Shown here: positions 34,265 to 47,854 of the stretch, in pieces
Numbering within the stretch: the first letter of the stretch is position 1
Layout: the number at the start of each line of letters is the position of its first letter
Source: Amaranthus tricolor
Taxonomy: Eukaryota; Streptophyta; Magnoliopsida; Caryophyllales; Amaranthaceae
Reading direction: 5' to 3'
Assembly: GCF_026212465.1 (NCBI RefSeq)
Contig: NC_080059.1
Location: forward strand, 19,472,001-19,536,000
DNA: 64,000 nt
Program-made: the position numbers and the translations under genes
Notes under the pieces: generated by a model
Databases searched by the model: none
What the model was told of the DNA's origin: nothing
What the model saw: only the letters and a program-made list of their open reading frames with translations

Positions 34265-35065
34265 TTGGTCGGATCTATGTCAGACTCAGATAAACCCACA
34301 TCCAGACCCTATGTTTTTAGACCCAGATCCATAGGGTCTGAAATGTTTAGACCATGACCCAGATCCTTAGAGTTTGGCGGGTTTAGGGTTTGCATCTGGG
34401 TTTGAAATAATTTTTTTTTTCTTAATTTTTTTTAAAAACATAAGTATTATATAATTTTCATCCATTCTTGTATTTAAACATTTTCAACTAACAACAATCT
34501 TCTAATACCTTATACTAATTGAACGACCAAGTGTAGCATAATTCTCTAATTAATTCGCTTTTTGAAATCGCAATTCATTTGAAATGACCCTAAAATAGCC
34601 CAAAATGAACCATAAATCGCTTATTTAGATTCGTGCTTCGTAAGATTAGTGGATCATGTGATAATGGAATGACCAAATATATGAAGTTTTCCAACACTTG
34701 AGTATTAAAACAAAATATATTCATCAAGTTTTATGATTTTTAAAGTACATATACAACGACCACATTTCCAATTATATGAACCGAAAAAGTTTTAGTTAAC
34801 ATAATGTTTCAAAATATAACAAAGTTCCAAATCAAACAATTAAATACACATGATAGCTAATATATACTTTTGAGAAAATGATGTAAATGGGTCCATATGG
34901 GCGGATCTGGGTATCAAACGTGTGGACTAGGACCTTAAGATCATAGATCCAAATTTGACCCGGACCCGTAGGATCTAAATATAAGTAGATCCAAACCCTT
35001 AAATTAGGGTCAAGTTGGATCTAGACCCTTAGAGTCCAAGAACCATGCCCATGCCTACATGGAAG
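34265..35065. mobile_element. Possible non-autonomous element with GGATCTGGGTC-rich ends
   Basis: The two ends (about 34265-34410 and 34885-35060) are both packed with GGATCT/ACCCAGATCC/GACCCTTAG words in opposite senses, while the 450-bp interior is plain AT-rich DNA. This mirrors the architecture of the GGGTCGG element at 9178-10128. No target duplication was identified. Confidence 0.45.
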
Positions 35066-35433
35066 GGATATTTTTCTCTCACAAATTTCTCTTTTTCCTT
35101 AATTAATAATCTATGACAAATTATCAAATAAAACAATCTTATGGTAAGACTATTTCTATTAAATTGGTCTAATGCATATTTACAGTCTCAAAATAATTAT
35201 TTATAAGTTATAACCTTCAAACAATCACTTACAATCATAAAAATGACAAATTATAACCTTAAAATAGAGTTTGTGATCACTTACAATGTTAAAGTAATCA
35301 ATAAGAAAAATAGACCAATAATATACATCTCACAATGTATTGTCATACAAGAAGTATTGTCAAATATAAATACTGGAAAATAAAAAAGACAATATAAATA
35401 ATAATTAATAACTTATATTTCATCAAAATATGG

Positions 35434-35608
35434 TGTAGGAAAGTACATAATTATAGGAAATTAGAATTATTGTAATTATATTCTGATTTCATTCCTTTTT
35501 TAGTGTTGACTTAATGAGCTTTCTTATTCATGTATTTATAAAGGCATTGTACTCCAGTTAACCTTAATAAAAAAAATAGTATCTTTTTCCGCATTATTAT
35601 TTTCTTCA
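35434..35608 (+). mobile_element. Solo copia LTR, 175 bp
   Basis: Starts TGTAGGAAAGTAC, ends TTTTCTTCA, and is flanked by perfect 5-bp repeats TATGG (35429-35433 and 35609-35613). A TATA-like TATTTATAAAGG lies near 35530. Its start matches the LTR at 24370 and resembles copia 2. No internal coding remains. Confidence 0.88.
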
Positions 35609-35613
35609 TATGG

Positions 35614-36020
35614 AATTTCTTTAAATAAAATAATTGCAAAGTATAGTAATTTGCTAATTAGTGGACAAGTAAGTATTCTTTAGTTTCAAATGATGACACA
35701 CAAAAAATAATTCAAGCGGCTAAAATAAGTTTTGATATGATATGCCATCAAGGAGGCAAGATGCAGATTTTCTGAGGCTAACTAATGTAACCAAAACTTG
35801 AGCCTGAGAAACTCAACATTACAACCACCCCAACACATTTGACAGCTATATATCCCATTTATATACCCCCCCAATCAAGAGTAGTAATATAAACCATCTA
35901 TATCTATGCATGTACATTACAAAACCCAAAATTTATATGCCATTATATACATTAGAATTATGATGAATAAAGGGTGATAATTTTGGGCAAATTGACCTTT
36001 TTAAAGGATTATGCAGCTAC
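35614..36020. other. 3' flank of the PSI-like gene
   Basis: Expected to hold the 3' UTR and polyadenylation signals of the minus-strand gene. No other feature is seen. Confidence 0.5.
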
Positions 36021-39000
36021 TCAAAATGGAGCTTCAATGCCGCCCGGCATCATATCTAAATAGCCTTTATTGTAATAGTTGTCAGTACGACGAGGTCTCG
36101 GCTCTGTGTATGGAGAGTTGTCACTACTCTTACTCCAAGTCCAAGATTTAGTTATCTTCTGAGATGTCTTGCCGAATTCCTGACTTTTGCTGATTCCGGG
36201 AGCAATCCTTGACTTGCTCATTATTTCAAGTAGTCTTCGATCCTCCTCGGTGAGTTCAACTCGTACGGGTTTATTACAGTCGTTTAGGGAAGGAAACCTG
36301 GTAACGGGCGAGTTAAGCAACAGGATCTTTTTGTTAGGAGATTGAAGTGCAGGCAAAGTCTTGAGCGCATAATCCCTTCGTTTCATCCCACTAACCAACT
36401 GATGAAGCAGAGTCACGAGAGTAAGGATATGGTTATCCATCTTCTCTTTATTTGCATGATATAGCGTTTGGAGACGGATTAAGTTTCCATTTCCAGCCAT
36501 CTTCTTGTTATATTCAATGCTGCAAAACCAGAATAAAGGTCATGAATCCTTCGTATTTCTTTTCCAAGCAAGAGCGTTTTCTAGTCTACTCTTGGTAATG
36601 TCTTGGTAACTAGAGCTAATTGACAGCTTTATTACCAATAGAATTTTATAAAAAAAAATTCTGAATCGATATTAGTGTATAATATTCAAACTCAAAAACC
36701 AAGAAATATTGTACAAGGAAACAACGGAATACTAGTAGAACTCGAAAAAAGAGTTGCAGACTAACCTGGCATTGGCCCACTCTCCAACCCAACCGAAACC
36801 TTGATGCGCTCTGCTCAAGTTGCAAAAACAAAAAATAAGAAAATGTGAACTTCAAAAGGAAAATGCACACGAAAGACACTTATGAGCGTTCACCGTCATG
36901 TATTATCCTATTCTTAGCACACAAGAACATAACAAAACTAAAAAGAAAAGGCCCAATAGCGTACTTAAGAGTGTTAGATGCCATCGGAGCAAGCCATTGA
37001 AGAGTTTTTTCCATTTCAGCTTTAATTTGGGGGACTTCAGCCTGTCGCAATCATAAAATGAATTGTTAGGATACACGTAGCCACAAATAGATAATACGCT
37101 TGTATATGGCATTTTAACTTTCTTGGATTCTTGTGTGATTGCCATGTTGTAAAGACCCGTTCAATTTGAGTTAAGGCATAAGCAAGTACCTCGTCGTTAT
37201 TACGGACTTTCCGCAAACTGGAGCGCATAGCAGTCTTGACACTAACTGGTAATCCGCGATACAATGTATCCCTTATATTAGGGGGAAGAGAACCGGGCCT
37301 CGATGCCTGAAAAACAATTATCTAGTAATTAAATCATTTTCAAATACACACATATATCTACATAGCAACGGAAAAAACTAACTTACAATGTTATCGATTT
37401 GGTTGATAATATTTGCATAGTGTAATGCAAGACCAGCAGGACCTAGTCTCTGGGTACAAAAACCAGCTTCTTCACCAGATTTTACTCCACCTGCCAGTTT
37501 TAGTAACCATCACATTCTCAAATAAATTGGAGTCTGGTGCACTAAAATATTAAAAAAGGTTACGATGTTTTTTTTCTGAAAATAAGCATATATATTTTCA
37601 GTATAGTACGTAACAAATTAGTATTTTGGTACAAAAAAAAAAAATTAAAAATTTTTAAAAAAATGAGAGATGTCTCAAGATGGTAACTTAAAAATAAATA
37701 AATAAAATGAGAAAATTTGCTATTGGGGCAGTGGTTATTTGAGCAGCGAATTTGATGCCTGTCTGATTGTCAAGAAAAAAAATCTTAATCACAGATCTGA
37801 CAGCCATCTAGCATGTAAATCTGAAGGTTCTAGCCAGGCGCCTATTCTATTTGAATATCAAGTATATAATACCTAAACCAACCAGAATCAAAATTCCAGA
37901 AAGGTCTATGTCCTGCAAATCAGAAGCGGAAAAATATTACTCTTCATAAGATATAAGTTGGGAGTATTATACCTGCTCCAAATACTTGTGTGATTTCTTG
38001 ATGGATGAAGGCAACAATATCGACAAGCTTCTCAATGACCTGAAATTTAAGAAGAATAGCGAATTTAGAAGCACACAAAACATATTCATGACTCACGTAT
38101 ATCCATCATGCTCGTAAAGATGAAAGCCATGAGGTGTTTGATACTTGGGTTTTATCTAAATGAAATCAACTATTTGAACAACAGATTATTCCAGAGATGA
38201 CAAATCCAGCGCCTAGTGCAAAGACTTGTGAAGAAAAACAGAATGTAATTGATTGGGTATTTGATGCAGCTAAAACCCAAAAAAATTGTAATTCGTAATT
38301 CAAGAAACAAAAACAAGCAACAAGTTTTTTTACCTCCTCCAACTTTCTTGACCAAAGAGACTTTTTCTTCAAGTTCATTACAATCTTCTTCTGTTGTCTT
38401 AGTTCACTGTCCAACATCATGAGATGTTCTCCTACAAAGTGAAAGAAACAAAAAAATTACATCGAGGTCAAACAACAACACTTATGATTAGCAAGAATAT
38501 ATCACACAATTTAAATGAAAATTTTGCAAACCTAAAAACCAAAAACTTAAATTTTCTTCAGAAGAATCTTTTGCAAGATTAAAGATTGTGCTATATAAAA
38601 GTGTCTTTGTAAACTCAAAAAGCATTTCAATGGCAGACAGTACAATTACGCAGCTAGCTGTAACTAATAACAAGCCATTCTAATAAAGCTATGTTTATTA
38701 AGGAAATAAATTATGTTCGACAAGAGATCATCATTTCAATTGGTTGATTTGATAGCCAATAGCTAACCTTTACGGGGCAACTTAAGAGACTTCAATTCTT
38801 CGACCTTCTGCCGATAGTCCTGCTCAAATCTATCGCAAGCATTCAGCTCGTGGTACAATTCCTACGCAAATAATTTAGCTGTTTTCAGCATAAGTGAAAC
38901 ACAACTCGGCATGAAACAGGTCATTTGAAACTACAGTTGAAAGTTTATTGAGTGCCAAAGATGGAGAAATGCGAGAAATTGAAAACACTTACAGAAGTAT

Positions 39001-41208
39001 TCTGGGCTAAAATCATCAATTCCTGCATTTTTGCTTCTACATGTTCTCTAGGAGGTCCGTATACTGCATTTTCAGAATCCAGCCTGAAATATTACAGCCA
39101 TTTCCAACATGCATTCATACAGTTAGAAACTCAACTTATGTTCACATTAATTCAACATAGAAACATCTACCTTACTTTATAAAAAACCGATTCAAATTAT
39201 GCCATTGTGGGTCTTTACAAAGGTCACCAAATCTGATTACTTCTTTGCAAAAGACATCAAGTTCCTCCCTGGAGACAAATGGAATAGTTAAATTTTGTCA
39301 TGGAAAACAAACAAACAGCTAACAAGCTGAGAATTCTATAAAAATTTGCTCTATAAACCTTTTGTCCGAAGCAACTAAACTTAGCAACACCTTAGTGTCC
39401 GACGAAACCAAATTCTGAACCCCTTCAGAGGGAATAACCTCGTCCTTTATAAACATAACATTTTCCTTAGAGAGAGATTGCATGAGATTTACTCCTCTCG
39501 TAATTGTGTTTGCTACTTCAAATGCCAATATCGATATTTTATTTCCCTTCGCCACCTTGCCTGATAAAAATCCACTATTACTCAAGTTTGTCATTCCACT
39601 TCCAAGTGCATCTAAGACATCAACAGCCTTCTCTAGCCCAGCAAAGCTGGCTCTTCCGATAAACGATGATCCTCTTGGTGGAACCTACCATAATCATCAA
39701 ATAATTTAATAAACGACTTCTTAATCCTGATAGATTCCGAGCATATTGAAGTTCAAAGTCGGGAAATAAGGCGAGCAGACAATGACAATAATTAGATACC
39801 ACTAAAGACATCAACTATTAGTCCATAACCAATTGGGATTAGCAATAAGGTTGTTCTGAGAATTATGAATAGTTTTTTTGTCATGTTTGATATGATTGTT
39901 CAACAAGCAAACAAAAGTGCTACTGACCATCAAAACCAAATGGTGGGGCAACAAAGGTGAGCTATATAGCATTATCTATAGTACAATATCCATAGCCAAG
40001 AAAACAAAAACTGCTCATACAATACCTAAAAGTATTTGCACCAACAAGCAATTTGTCTCCAAATATGTCAATGGTGGAGCTTCTATTATGCAGCTCAAAT
40101 TTCAAAAAGTCAAAAGAAAATTTTTTTATTTTATAACGTTTATTTATTGCCTCAATGCTATTAAGTCGCTCCCAAACCTTACAATTGTTGGACACTTGTA
40201 ATAATTAAGACTTTATTCCCGATTGACCCTGGTAGCTGGTACTAAAGATATGCAACTTCACGTCAAAAAAAAGTGAACATAATATAACGGGTCATTTTAC
40301 TAGCCCGTTATAATTCATAACAAAATAACTATAAATATTTGCCCTTCCTAAATAATGGATATTTTATTTTTATATTTTATGATTAACAAAATTATTTCTA
40401 TAATATAATTCGGATTTTTTGGTCAAAATAGTAGTATGATCTAATATAACATAGAAGTACTTTATTTTTTTCAACTTAATGTATATATCAACCAAAATTT
40501 TGGTCAACATTGAAGGCAATTTCAAGCTTTTTAAATAAAAAAAATCAAAATCAAGATTTATGAAGGTAGAAATGTATGTTACAAATTTTCAATTTTGTTA
40601 TGCAATCAACATAAGTAATTTCATGTTTATTAAGTACAAATTTTGACAGAAATTTAATCATGAATTCCTATCATACATCAATCTTTAAGGATCAAAATTT
40701 TCCCTTTTTATTTTCAGCTATAAATAGCAAAATTTATGATCCCTAAATTAGCCTATTCTTATTTTTCAATTAAGAAGACAAGGTGGTGACAAAAGATGAC
40801 AATCACACAATTTCCACTCAACTTTATAGTGCAATCAAGTGCATTTTACCAATCAAAAACCCTATGAATCCTAGACAATAATTATAGTTCAAAATTTTCA
40901 AATACTTCAAAATATAACCAGAAAAGACTAATTCAACAAAATCCAACAAAAAGTAAAAAAGGAAAATATACCTTAAGTTCACCAGAAATTCCCAATTCAC
41001 CAGAGTAAAACCTCTGAGGAGAAGCAGAAAAGGGATCATCAGGGGATTTCTTATTTTTCTTCTTTTTCAAATTCCCAAAACTTTTCATCCTCTTTAACTT
41101 GGTATTATTGCTCTTGTTGTTACCTTTGTTCTTCTCTTCCAATTTCTGCTCCAATTCTTCTGAACTAATTCTACCTCCCATAGACCCAACTGAACAAGCA
41201 CCTCCCAT
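36021..41208 (-). CDS. PSI1: PSK SIMULATOR (PSI1-like) protein, 12 exons
   Basis: Exons on the minus strand: 41208-40972, 39684-39359, 39268-39176, 39083-38993, 38861-38768, 38431-38334, 38039-37973, 37490-37387, 37306-37190, 37041-36965, 36810-36766 and 36519-36021. All have GT/AG borders and compatible phases, giving 615 residues (Arabidopsis PSI1 is about 600). The start MGGACS fits an N-myristoylation signal, as in PSI1. DUF3475 begins at about residue 129 (ISILAFEVANTITRG). DUF668 lies at about 354-445 (AGLALHYANIINQIDNI, LYRGLPVSVKTAMR, KAHQGFGWVGEWAN). The tail has LTEEDRRLLEIMSKSRIAPGISKS. Family knowledge: PSI proteins promote growth in phytosulfokine/brassinosteroid contexts and act at the nucleus and plasma membrane; the biochemical activity is unknown. 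The choice among PSI1-3 is not certain. Confidence 0.93.
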
Positions 41209-41239
41209 CTTTTGTTTGTCCTTCTGTATAAAACACAAA

Positions 41240-41500
41240 TTCCCAAAAAAAAAACCCTGATAAAGATCACAACTTCGATGGGTAAATTCCCAAAAACCCT
41301 GAGAAAGATCACAACTTTGATGGGTCAGTTCTCAAAAACCCTGAGAACGATCACAACTTTGATGGGTAAATTCCCAAAAACCCTGATAAAAGATCACAAC
41401 TTTGATGGGTAAATTCCCAAAACCCTGAAAAAGATTAGAACTGTGAAGGGTAGAATCCAAAAACCCTTAAAAAGAATACAACTTTGATGGGTAGATTTGA
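41240..41500 (-). repeat. 42-bp minisatellite in the 5' leader/promoter of the PSI-like gene
   Basis: About six copies of a unit with GATCACAACTTTGATGGGTA and TTCCCAAAAACCCTGA recur at 41265, 41307, 41349, 41392 and 41433 (spacing 41-43 bp). The array begins about 30 bp upstream of the start codon, so it probably lies in the 5' UTR. The run of 14-residue repeats it encodes on the plus strand is a by-product of the 42-bp period. Confidence 0.9.
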
Positions 41501-41519
41501 AGAAAATACACCAAGATGA

Positions 41520-43704
41520 AGAACAAGACGCGTGAATTGAATGAGACAAATAATGAGGAGAGAGGTGGAGAAATCAGAGTAAAAGTCAAATTTTCTCTAG
41601 TTTGAAAAAACAAAAAAATGGGATTTTAAAAGGTAAATCTAAAAATAAGGGGATGGTTGAATTTCCTATCGTTGAAAATCTCCAAATGGGGATTAACAAA
41701 AAGGAGTTATGAATTGCGCGTTGAAGAAGAGAAGGGTTGGTTTGGAATTTTATAAATAAGATGATGAAATTGATGAGATAGTGATTTAATAAGAATGAGT
41801 AAAAAAAAGGCAAAATAGAAATAGTATGAGCTGACCAAACATCACCTTACCCACCCTGTTTTCTCACTTAAAACATATTTTGTCTTTGTCTCGACTCTTC
41901 ATTTCTATTATGATCCGTCTCATAAAAATTGCTCTATTTATGATTAAATAAAAAATTTTAAAAAACAGATAAGAGATATTTTATAAAATAAATAAAAAAT
42001 ATGTGCATAAAATACAAATATATATATTAGATGCATTAATAAAAAGTAAAAAAATATAAATAATGATAAAAGTAAAAATAAAATTAATGTAATACAACAA
42101 ATTAAAAAGGAATGTGAGCCTGATTGCCAAAATAATCTCTGACTCTGACTTTTCACTTCAACACTGTTTTTGTTTGGAAAAGAAAAAAAAGGAAAAAAAA
42201 AAGGGTTGATTTTATGGTGATGGGTCCCTTAAGTTATCTTCCCTACCATGGGATTGGGTACTAAGTAGAATAGTACCAACTGTAGCCCCAACTACTAGAA
42301 TTCAATACGGTTTGCAGACTCAATCAGTACAGCTACTCTTAAGTCTTAATGGTTGAATTACGACTCCACAAATTTTAAATTTCAACTCAGACTGTCCTCT
42401 CAATAATCAATTAGAGAATGTGTTTGCCGTTTGCTTGTTTGCCATTGAATGTTTGTTGGTTAATCGTTTAATTGACTTATTTATCAGTATTTGATTGTGA
42501 TGCATTAGTTTTTAGTTGATAAGCTGGTTGTATTAATTATTCGGAACTCAGATATTTAGTAAATTAGTTATTGATAATTCGTTATTTGTTTTAAAAGTTG
42601 GTTAATAAGTCAAAAGCTAATGAAAAAAATACAAACTATTTTGTTTGTTCAAGTGGCGATGTTCAGCTCTGTTAAAGCAATTTACTAAATAAGTATGTTT
42701 AGTTGTTTGACCTACTAATAAGCCAAAAATTAAAAGTTAACGAATAAAAAATCAACTATCAAACAAGACTAAAGAATATTTTATTCATGTTATCGAGTTT
42801 GTTATTATACTACTCTTTCTACACCTCTATAATGTATTTAGTTAACTAATAGGATTTAGTTGTAGTATCTTGAAATTAGTATTAGGCTTAGGTATAAGTC
42901 TGAACATAAGGAACAATAATTTTTTTCTAGAAGATTTAGTAAACTAGAATTTGAAAAATTAAAATTCACAATCCGACAGACTAGGTCAATTAGAGATCCA
43001 CCGAAAATCCTGACTAACATCATCATAAAACACAAATATAATTGTAAATGATCTCATATTCATAATCGATGGATATCGAAATCATATAACTAGACTACGG
43101 ATTGGTGTACCTAATAAGTCTCAAAACCTAATTTAATAGAATCAGACAATAAAATCTTGTTGGTGTACCGCAAGATAAATTGAAGATACTTACCAAGACG
43201 ACAAGTTGTAACTTGCGCGTCATAAAAAATTAACCCATAGTTTAGATCATGTAAGATAATTAGATAAATAATGACACCATTATTCAAACCAACATTTTTA
43301 TTCAATAAATCATTCACCCTATATTCAATAAACAAAAGATTACCTAAGAAACACGCATTAATAAACTTTTAACAACTTCAAACAACAAACAAAGCTAAAG
43401 ATAGTTACAAAAATGAGAAAGTGAAGTAGAATATGCAAAAGCTTTCAAGTCTTTATGTTCTAAGATGGTATCAGGTGGTTTTTAAGTGAATTAGAATCAT
43501 GTAACTTCCAAATATTTTCATGTCAAACTTTATAGAAAGATATTAATTGATTAAGCAATAAAAAGTTCTTTTTTATTTAGTAAAGATTCATTATTTAAGC
43601 TTCAAAGTCTAAAAATGATCCATGTGAGTTTTCCTTTCTAACTAAATAGCTTTGCATTATTTTTCCTTTTCCAGTTGAACAAGTTTGAAGCTAACCATGG
43701 TCAT
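41520..43704. other. Upstream region of the PSI-like gene and intergenic DNA
   Basis: Should contain the promoter. AT-rich with no clear gene or transposon; several short open frames are low-complexity. Confidence 0.45.
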
Positions 43705-43718
43705 AGATGGTGCAACAT

Positions 43719-44065
43719 GGTGTGTAATGTACTATCTATGTTGATGTAGCTCTTTAGTTTTTTATAGACATGGTGTGTAAGGTGTTGAACTAACTGTGTT
43801 CAGAGAGTTTTTTTGTTTTTTTTTTGTTTTTTTCATCTGGGCTGCTGGTGGTGAAACGATATGATACGGTGCTTGTATCTCGCATAGCCCACCCCTATGC
43901 TGTTTCTGGGTGGCCTGTATCTTGCTCCCCTCGTCTAATGGCTTTTTCCCCTGTCTTGGGTTTTTATGCCGGCGGATGGGGTGCAGCCTTGATGCAGTGT
44001 GGTGTTCTCCCCCCTTTTTTTTGTTATATATTTTTCCTAATTCTCAAAAACAAAAAAAAAAAAAA
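43719..44065 (+). mobile_element. 5'-truncated LINE (non-LTR retrotransposon) copy
   Basis: A ~347-bp insert ends in a 16-bp A-rich tail. It is flanked by perfect 14-bp direct repeats AGATGGTGCAACAT (43705-43718 and 44066-44079), the signature of target-primed reverse transcription. The body has a locally GC-rich segment (about 43836-44015) followed by TTTTTTTGTTATATATTTTTCC, typical of plant L1 3' ends. No ORF2 sequence remains, so it is a heavily truncated copy. Confidence 0.85.
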
Positions 44066-44157
44066 AGATGGTGCAACATTTTTAAAGAAAAAGACTACTT
44101 ATGGAAGTGTAACCGCTATAATTATCTCTAAGAAATAAATATAAGGCTAAACATGTA

Positions 44158-44415
44158 CTTCCATTTATTCAACCTACTTATCTTATTTACTTTTTCACAC
44201 TTGCCGAGATAATATTTTAAGAGGTAGTGTCTCTAATTGTGCATAACTAAAAATCATAAAAAATTTATATTAATATTCATCACACTGAGACGAATAAAAC
44301 AAGATCTCATTTGACCATATTTTAACTTATAGATTAAGATTAAAATATAAATTTAGAAAGATTAATAAATAGTAACTAAAAAGCAAATGGGACAAGTATA
44401 TTGAATAGGAGAGAG
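44158..44415 (+). mobile_element. Stowaway-like MITE
   Basis: 258 bp between TA dinucleotides (44156-44157 and 44416-44417). The left end CTTCCATTTATTCAACCTAC pairs imperfectly with the reverse complement of the right end (CTCTCCTATTCAATATAC). The interior GAGACGAATAAAACAAGATC is shared with the copies at 59575-59830 and 33920-34200. Confidence 0.75.
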
Positions 44416-44417
44416 TA

Positions 44418-45650
44418 TAAAATAACTTAATAAAATTAAATCAACTAAAAAGGACTTACAACTTAAGAAATTTTTAACCGAAATCTAAGTCTATAATACT
44501 TCAACAATTGAAAGTAAATTTTAAATTAAGACATGACTATAATAATTAAAACTAATTTTGTAGGTGAACCTTACTCCATGATCCCCACGCGATGAATAAC
44601 CTGCAAAAATAAGAATGTAAGAAAGACAAGAGAAAACTCACAAAATCAGGAAATTGAATAATTTCAACTTCATCCCGTAAAATAATTAAATTTTAAAAAT
44701 AATATATAAATGAGTTGAAAAATCAATTTGTATACATTCTCATAAACTTAATTGATTTGATATTAAATAATGAAAATCACATATTCCAATTATTAATTTG
44801 AGGGAACGAGAACGCCAATAGGCACACGCTTTACCCTTATACCTACTTCATCAAGAGGTCGTCACCTCAAATAATCAAAGTCAGTAGAATAATCTCAAGT
44901 AACCCTAGTTTGCACATGCATTCTACATGGATCACAACCAATAGAAGAAAGACCAAATATCGTATCAAGTATAAGAAAGAAAACATATCGGCAACTATAC
45001 TAACCAAACAAGGCAACTTGTTCAACACCCTTATACTTGAATCACAATAAATATAAGAGCTTCATTTCCCTCATATTTAACTTTAGGTGATTTAGTATAT
45101 ATATTTTGTAATTAGCCATGAGCACACAATTATATAATCAAACATACATTATATATTTTATTTTATTATCATAATTTTTTTTAATAAATATACATCTGAA
45201 AAATATCCTCTCATTTGCCAAATCACCATTTTGACATTAATTGGTGGTAACATGAATTAAAATCATAAATATTCCTCTTCCAAATTCAACCGCATTTAAA
45301 TTCGTAATTAAAATAAAATATTAAAAATTAATATAACAAAAATAGTAATAGATATAATATAAAATAAAATCATACATCCCATTTAAACACATTATCACTT
45401 AGCACATGATACTAACGGGATAACCCTAAATAGATGGATATTGAGAATTACCTTGTAAAGCGAGCATTTTAATGTACGCTCCTATTAATCTTCATCTACG
45501 AATCTTACGTTTCCACAATTTGATATTATATCTCAAGTTAATACCCATATTAATCCAATTAAAAAATAAAATAAAGAATAAAAATGATAAGGTTGAAATC
45601 AAGTTGCTTTGATCTTGGAACATAACTTAGAATGAGACAAATAAGAAAAG
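44418..45650. other. Intergenic, no recognised gene
   Basis: AT-rich DNA immediately outside the CACTA element. There is no CACTA terminus here and no coding sequence. Confidence 0.5.
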
Positions 45651-45674
45651 GTAAGGAAAAAAAAAATCTTATTT

Positions 45675-45910
45675 GCTGCGGTTTTTTTGCCATAATATGC
45701 TGCGGTTTTGGCCCCAAGCATTAGTGATAGCAGCAGATGGCCTATTTTAAATGCTGCGGTTTAAAACCGCAGCAGAAAAGTGCACTATATGCTGCGGGCA
45801 TCCCAAAAACCGCAGCATATAGTCATACACTATGCTGTGGGCCTCCTTAAAACCGCAGCCTATAGTGTATGACTATATGATGCGGTTTTTAAGAGGCCCG
45901 CAACATTTTT
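45675..45910. repeat. CACTA subterminal repeats, 3' side
   Basis: At least eight copies of TGCTGCGGTTTT or its complement (AAACCGCAGCATATAG) in both orientations, some paired as hairpins (ATGCTGCGGTTTAAAACCGC). Such repeats bind TNPA in En/Spm. Confidence 0.85.
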
Positions 45911-46439
45911 TTTTTTTGCTTTTTTCGTTTAATACTATTAAATAATCCAATAATGTACAATGTAATAAACAATGATTAATCCAATGATAATCACCAATTA
46001 ACACCAATAATGACCAATATTCTCTTTTTAAACTCTCAATCGTATATATAATATAATAATATGTACATATACAAGTTAAAGTTCTAATAAATCTAAACTA
46101 ATTACATTATTTACCAAGAACAAAAATTAGCAAGATACGCGACAATTTTGTCTTTCAATTCACGTATTTCCCCATCTCTCAAAGGTCGTGTTTCCCTTGG
46201 AATATCGTATAAAACCTATAATATAATATTAAATTAAAAGATACATAAACATTAGATTTTACCAATAATAGTAAATATATAATATATATTATAATTTAAG
46301 AACGTAACAAATACTTACGGCATCTATGTTTTCAACTCCAACCTCCTTCACGGATTTTAAGATATCATCCATGTATTTGAGAGTATAGTAGCCGCAATCA
46401 ATGGTATTATCAGCTTGTCGAAAACACTAAGAGAAAATA

Positions 46440-47160
46440 GATTTTAGTGCCAAATAAGCTTAAAAACCCATAAAATCGCAATTTAGCACGTAATTTCTAG
46501 TATATGACTATGATTTTCAATTCTAACCACTTCAACACAATAATATATACCAAATAGTGTTGTGTTCCAAGTTTCGTGCAAAACAAACCAAGTTTGAGCT
46601 ACTTTATGCGCGAAAGTGCAAAAAAAGCTTTAAAACCCATAAAATCGCAACTTAACCCGTAATTTCGAGCATATGACTATTATTTTCAATTCTAACCACT
46701 TCAACACAATAATATATACCAAATAGTGTTGTGTGCCAAGTTTGATCTACTTTATGCGCGAAAGTGCCAAAAAAGCTTTAAAAACCCATAAAATTGCAAC
46801 TTAACATTTAATTTCTAGCATATGACTATGATTTTCAATTCTAACCACTTCAACACAATAATATATACCAAATAGTGTTGTGTGCCAAATTTCATGCAAA
46901 ACAAACCAAGTTTGATCTGCTTTATACGCAAAAGTCGAAAAAAAGCTAAAAAACCCATAAAATCGCAACTTAGCACGTAATTTCTAGCATATGACTATTA
47001 TTTTGAATTCTAAACACTTCAACACAATAATATATACCAAATGATGTTGTGTGCCAAGTTTCGTGCAAAACAAACCAAGTTTGAGCTACTTTATGCGCGA
47101 AAGTCCAAAAAAAGTTTAAAAACCCATAAAATGATAAAATTGAATAGTGTTGTGTACCTA
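46440..47160 (-). repeat. 169-bp tandem repeat in an intron of the CACTA TNPA-Ulp1 gene
   Basis: More than four copies. The landmark CCCATAAAAT recurs at 46467, 46636, 46785, 46954 and 47123, with spacings of 169, 149, 169 and 169 bp; one unit lacks 20 bp around the CGTGCAAAACAAACC block. Other shared words are CAACACAATAATATATACC, AAATAGTGTTGTGT and GAGCTACTTTATGCGCGAAA. The array sits in the intron between exons 8 and 9. One further isolated copy lies at 52360-52570. Confidence 0.92.
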
Positions 47161-47248
47161 ACTGCTTTCCATTTCGAAAATGTGGGTCTGGATATAGATC
47201 TCATTTCTCCACACACTTTCTTCATTGTGCTGAAATGCATGGGAAAAG

Positions 47249-47854
<606 letters not shown>

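Noticed and set aside
41212..41412. Plus-strand open frame with a 14-residue repeat
   Set aside because: The repeat follows from the 42-bp minisatellite period and lies antisense to the PSI leader; there is no start context or homology.
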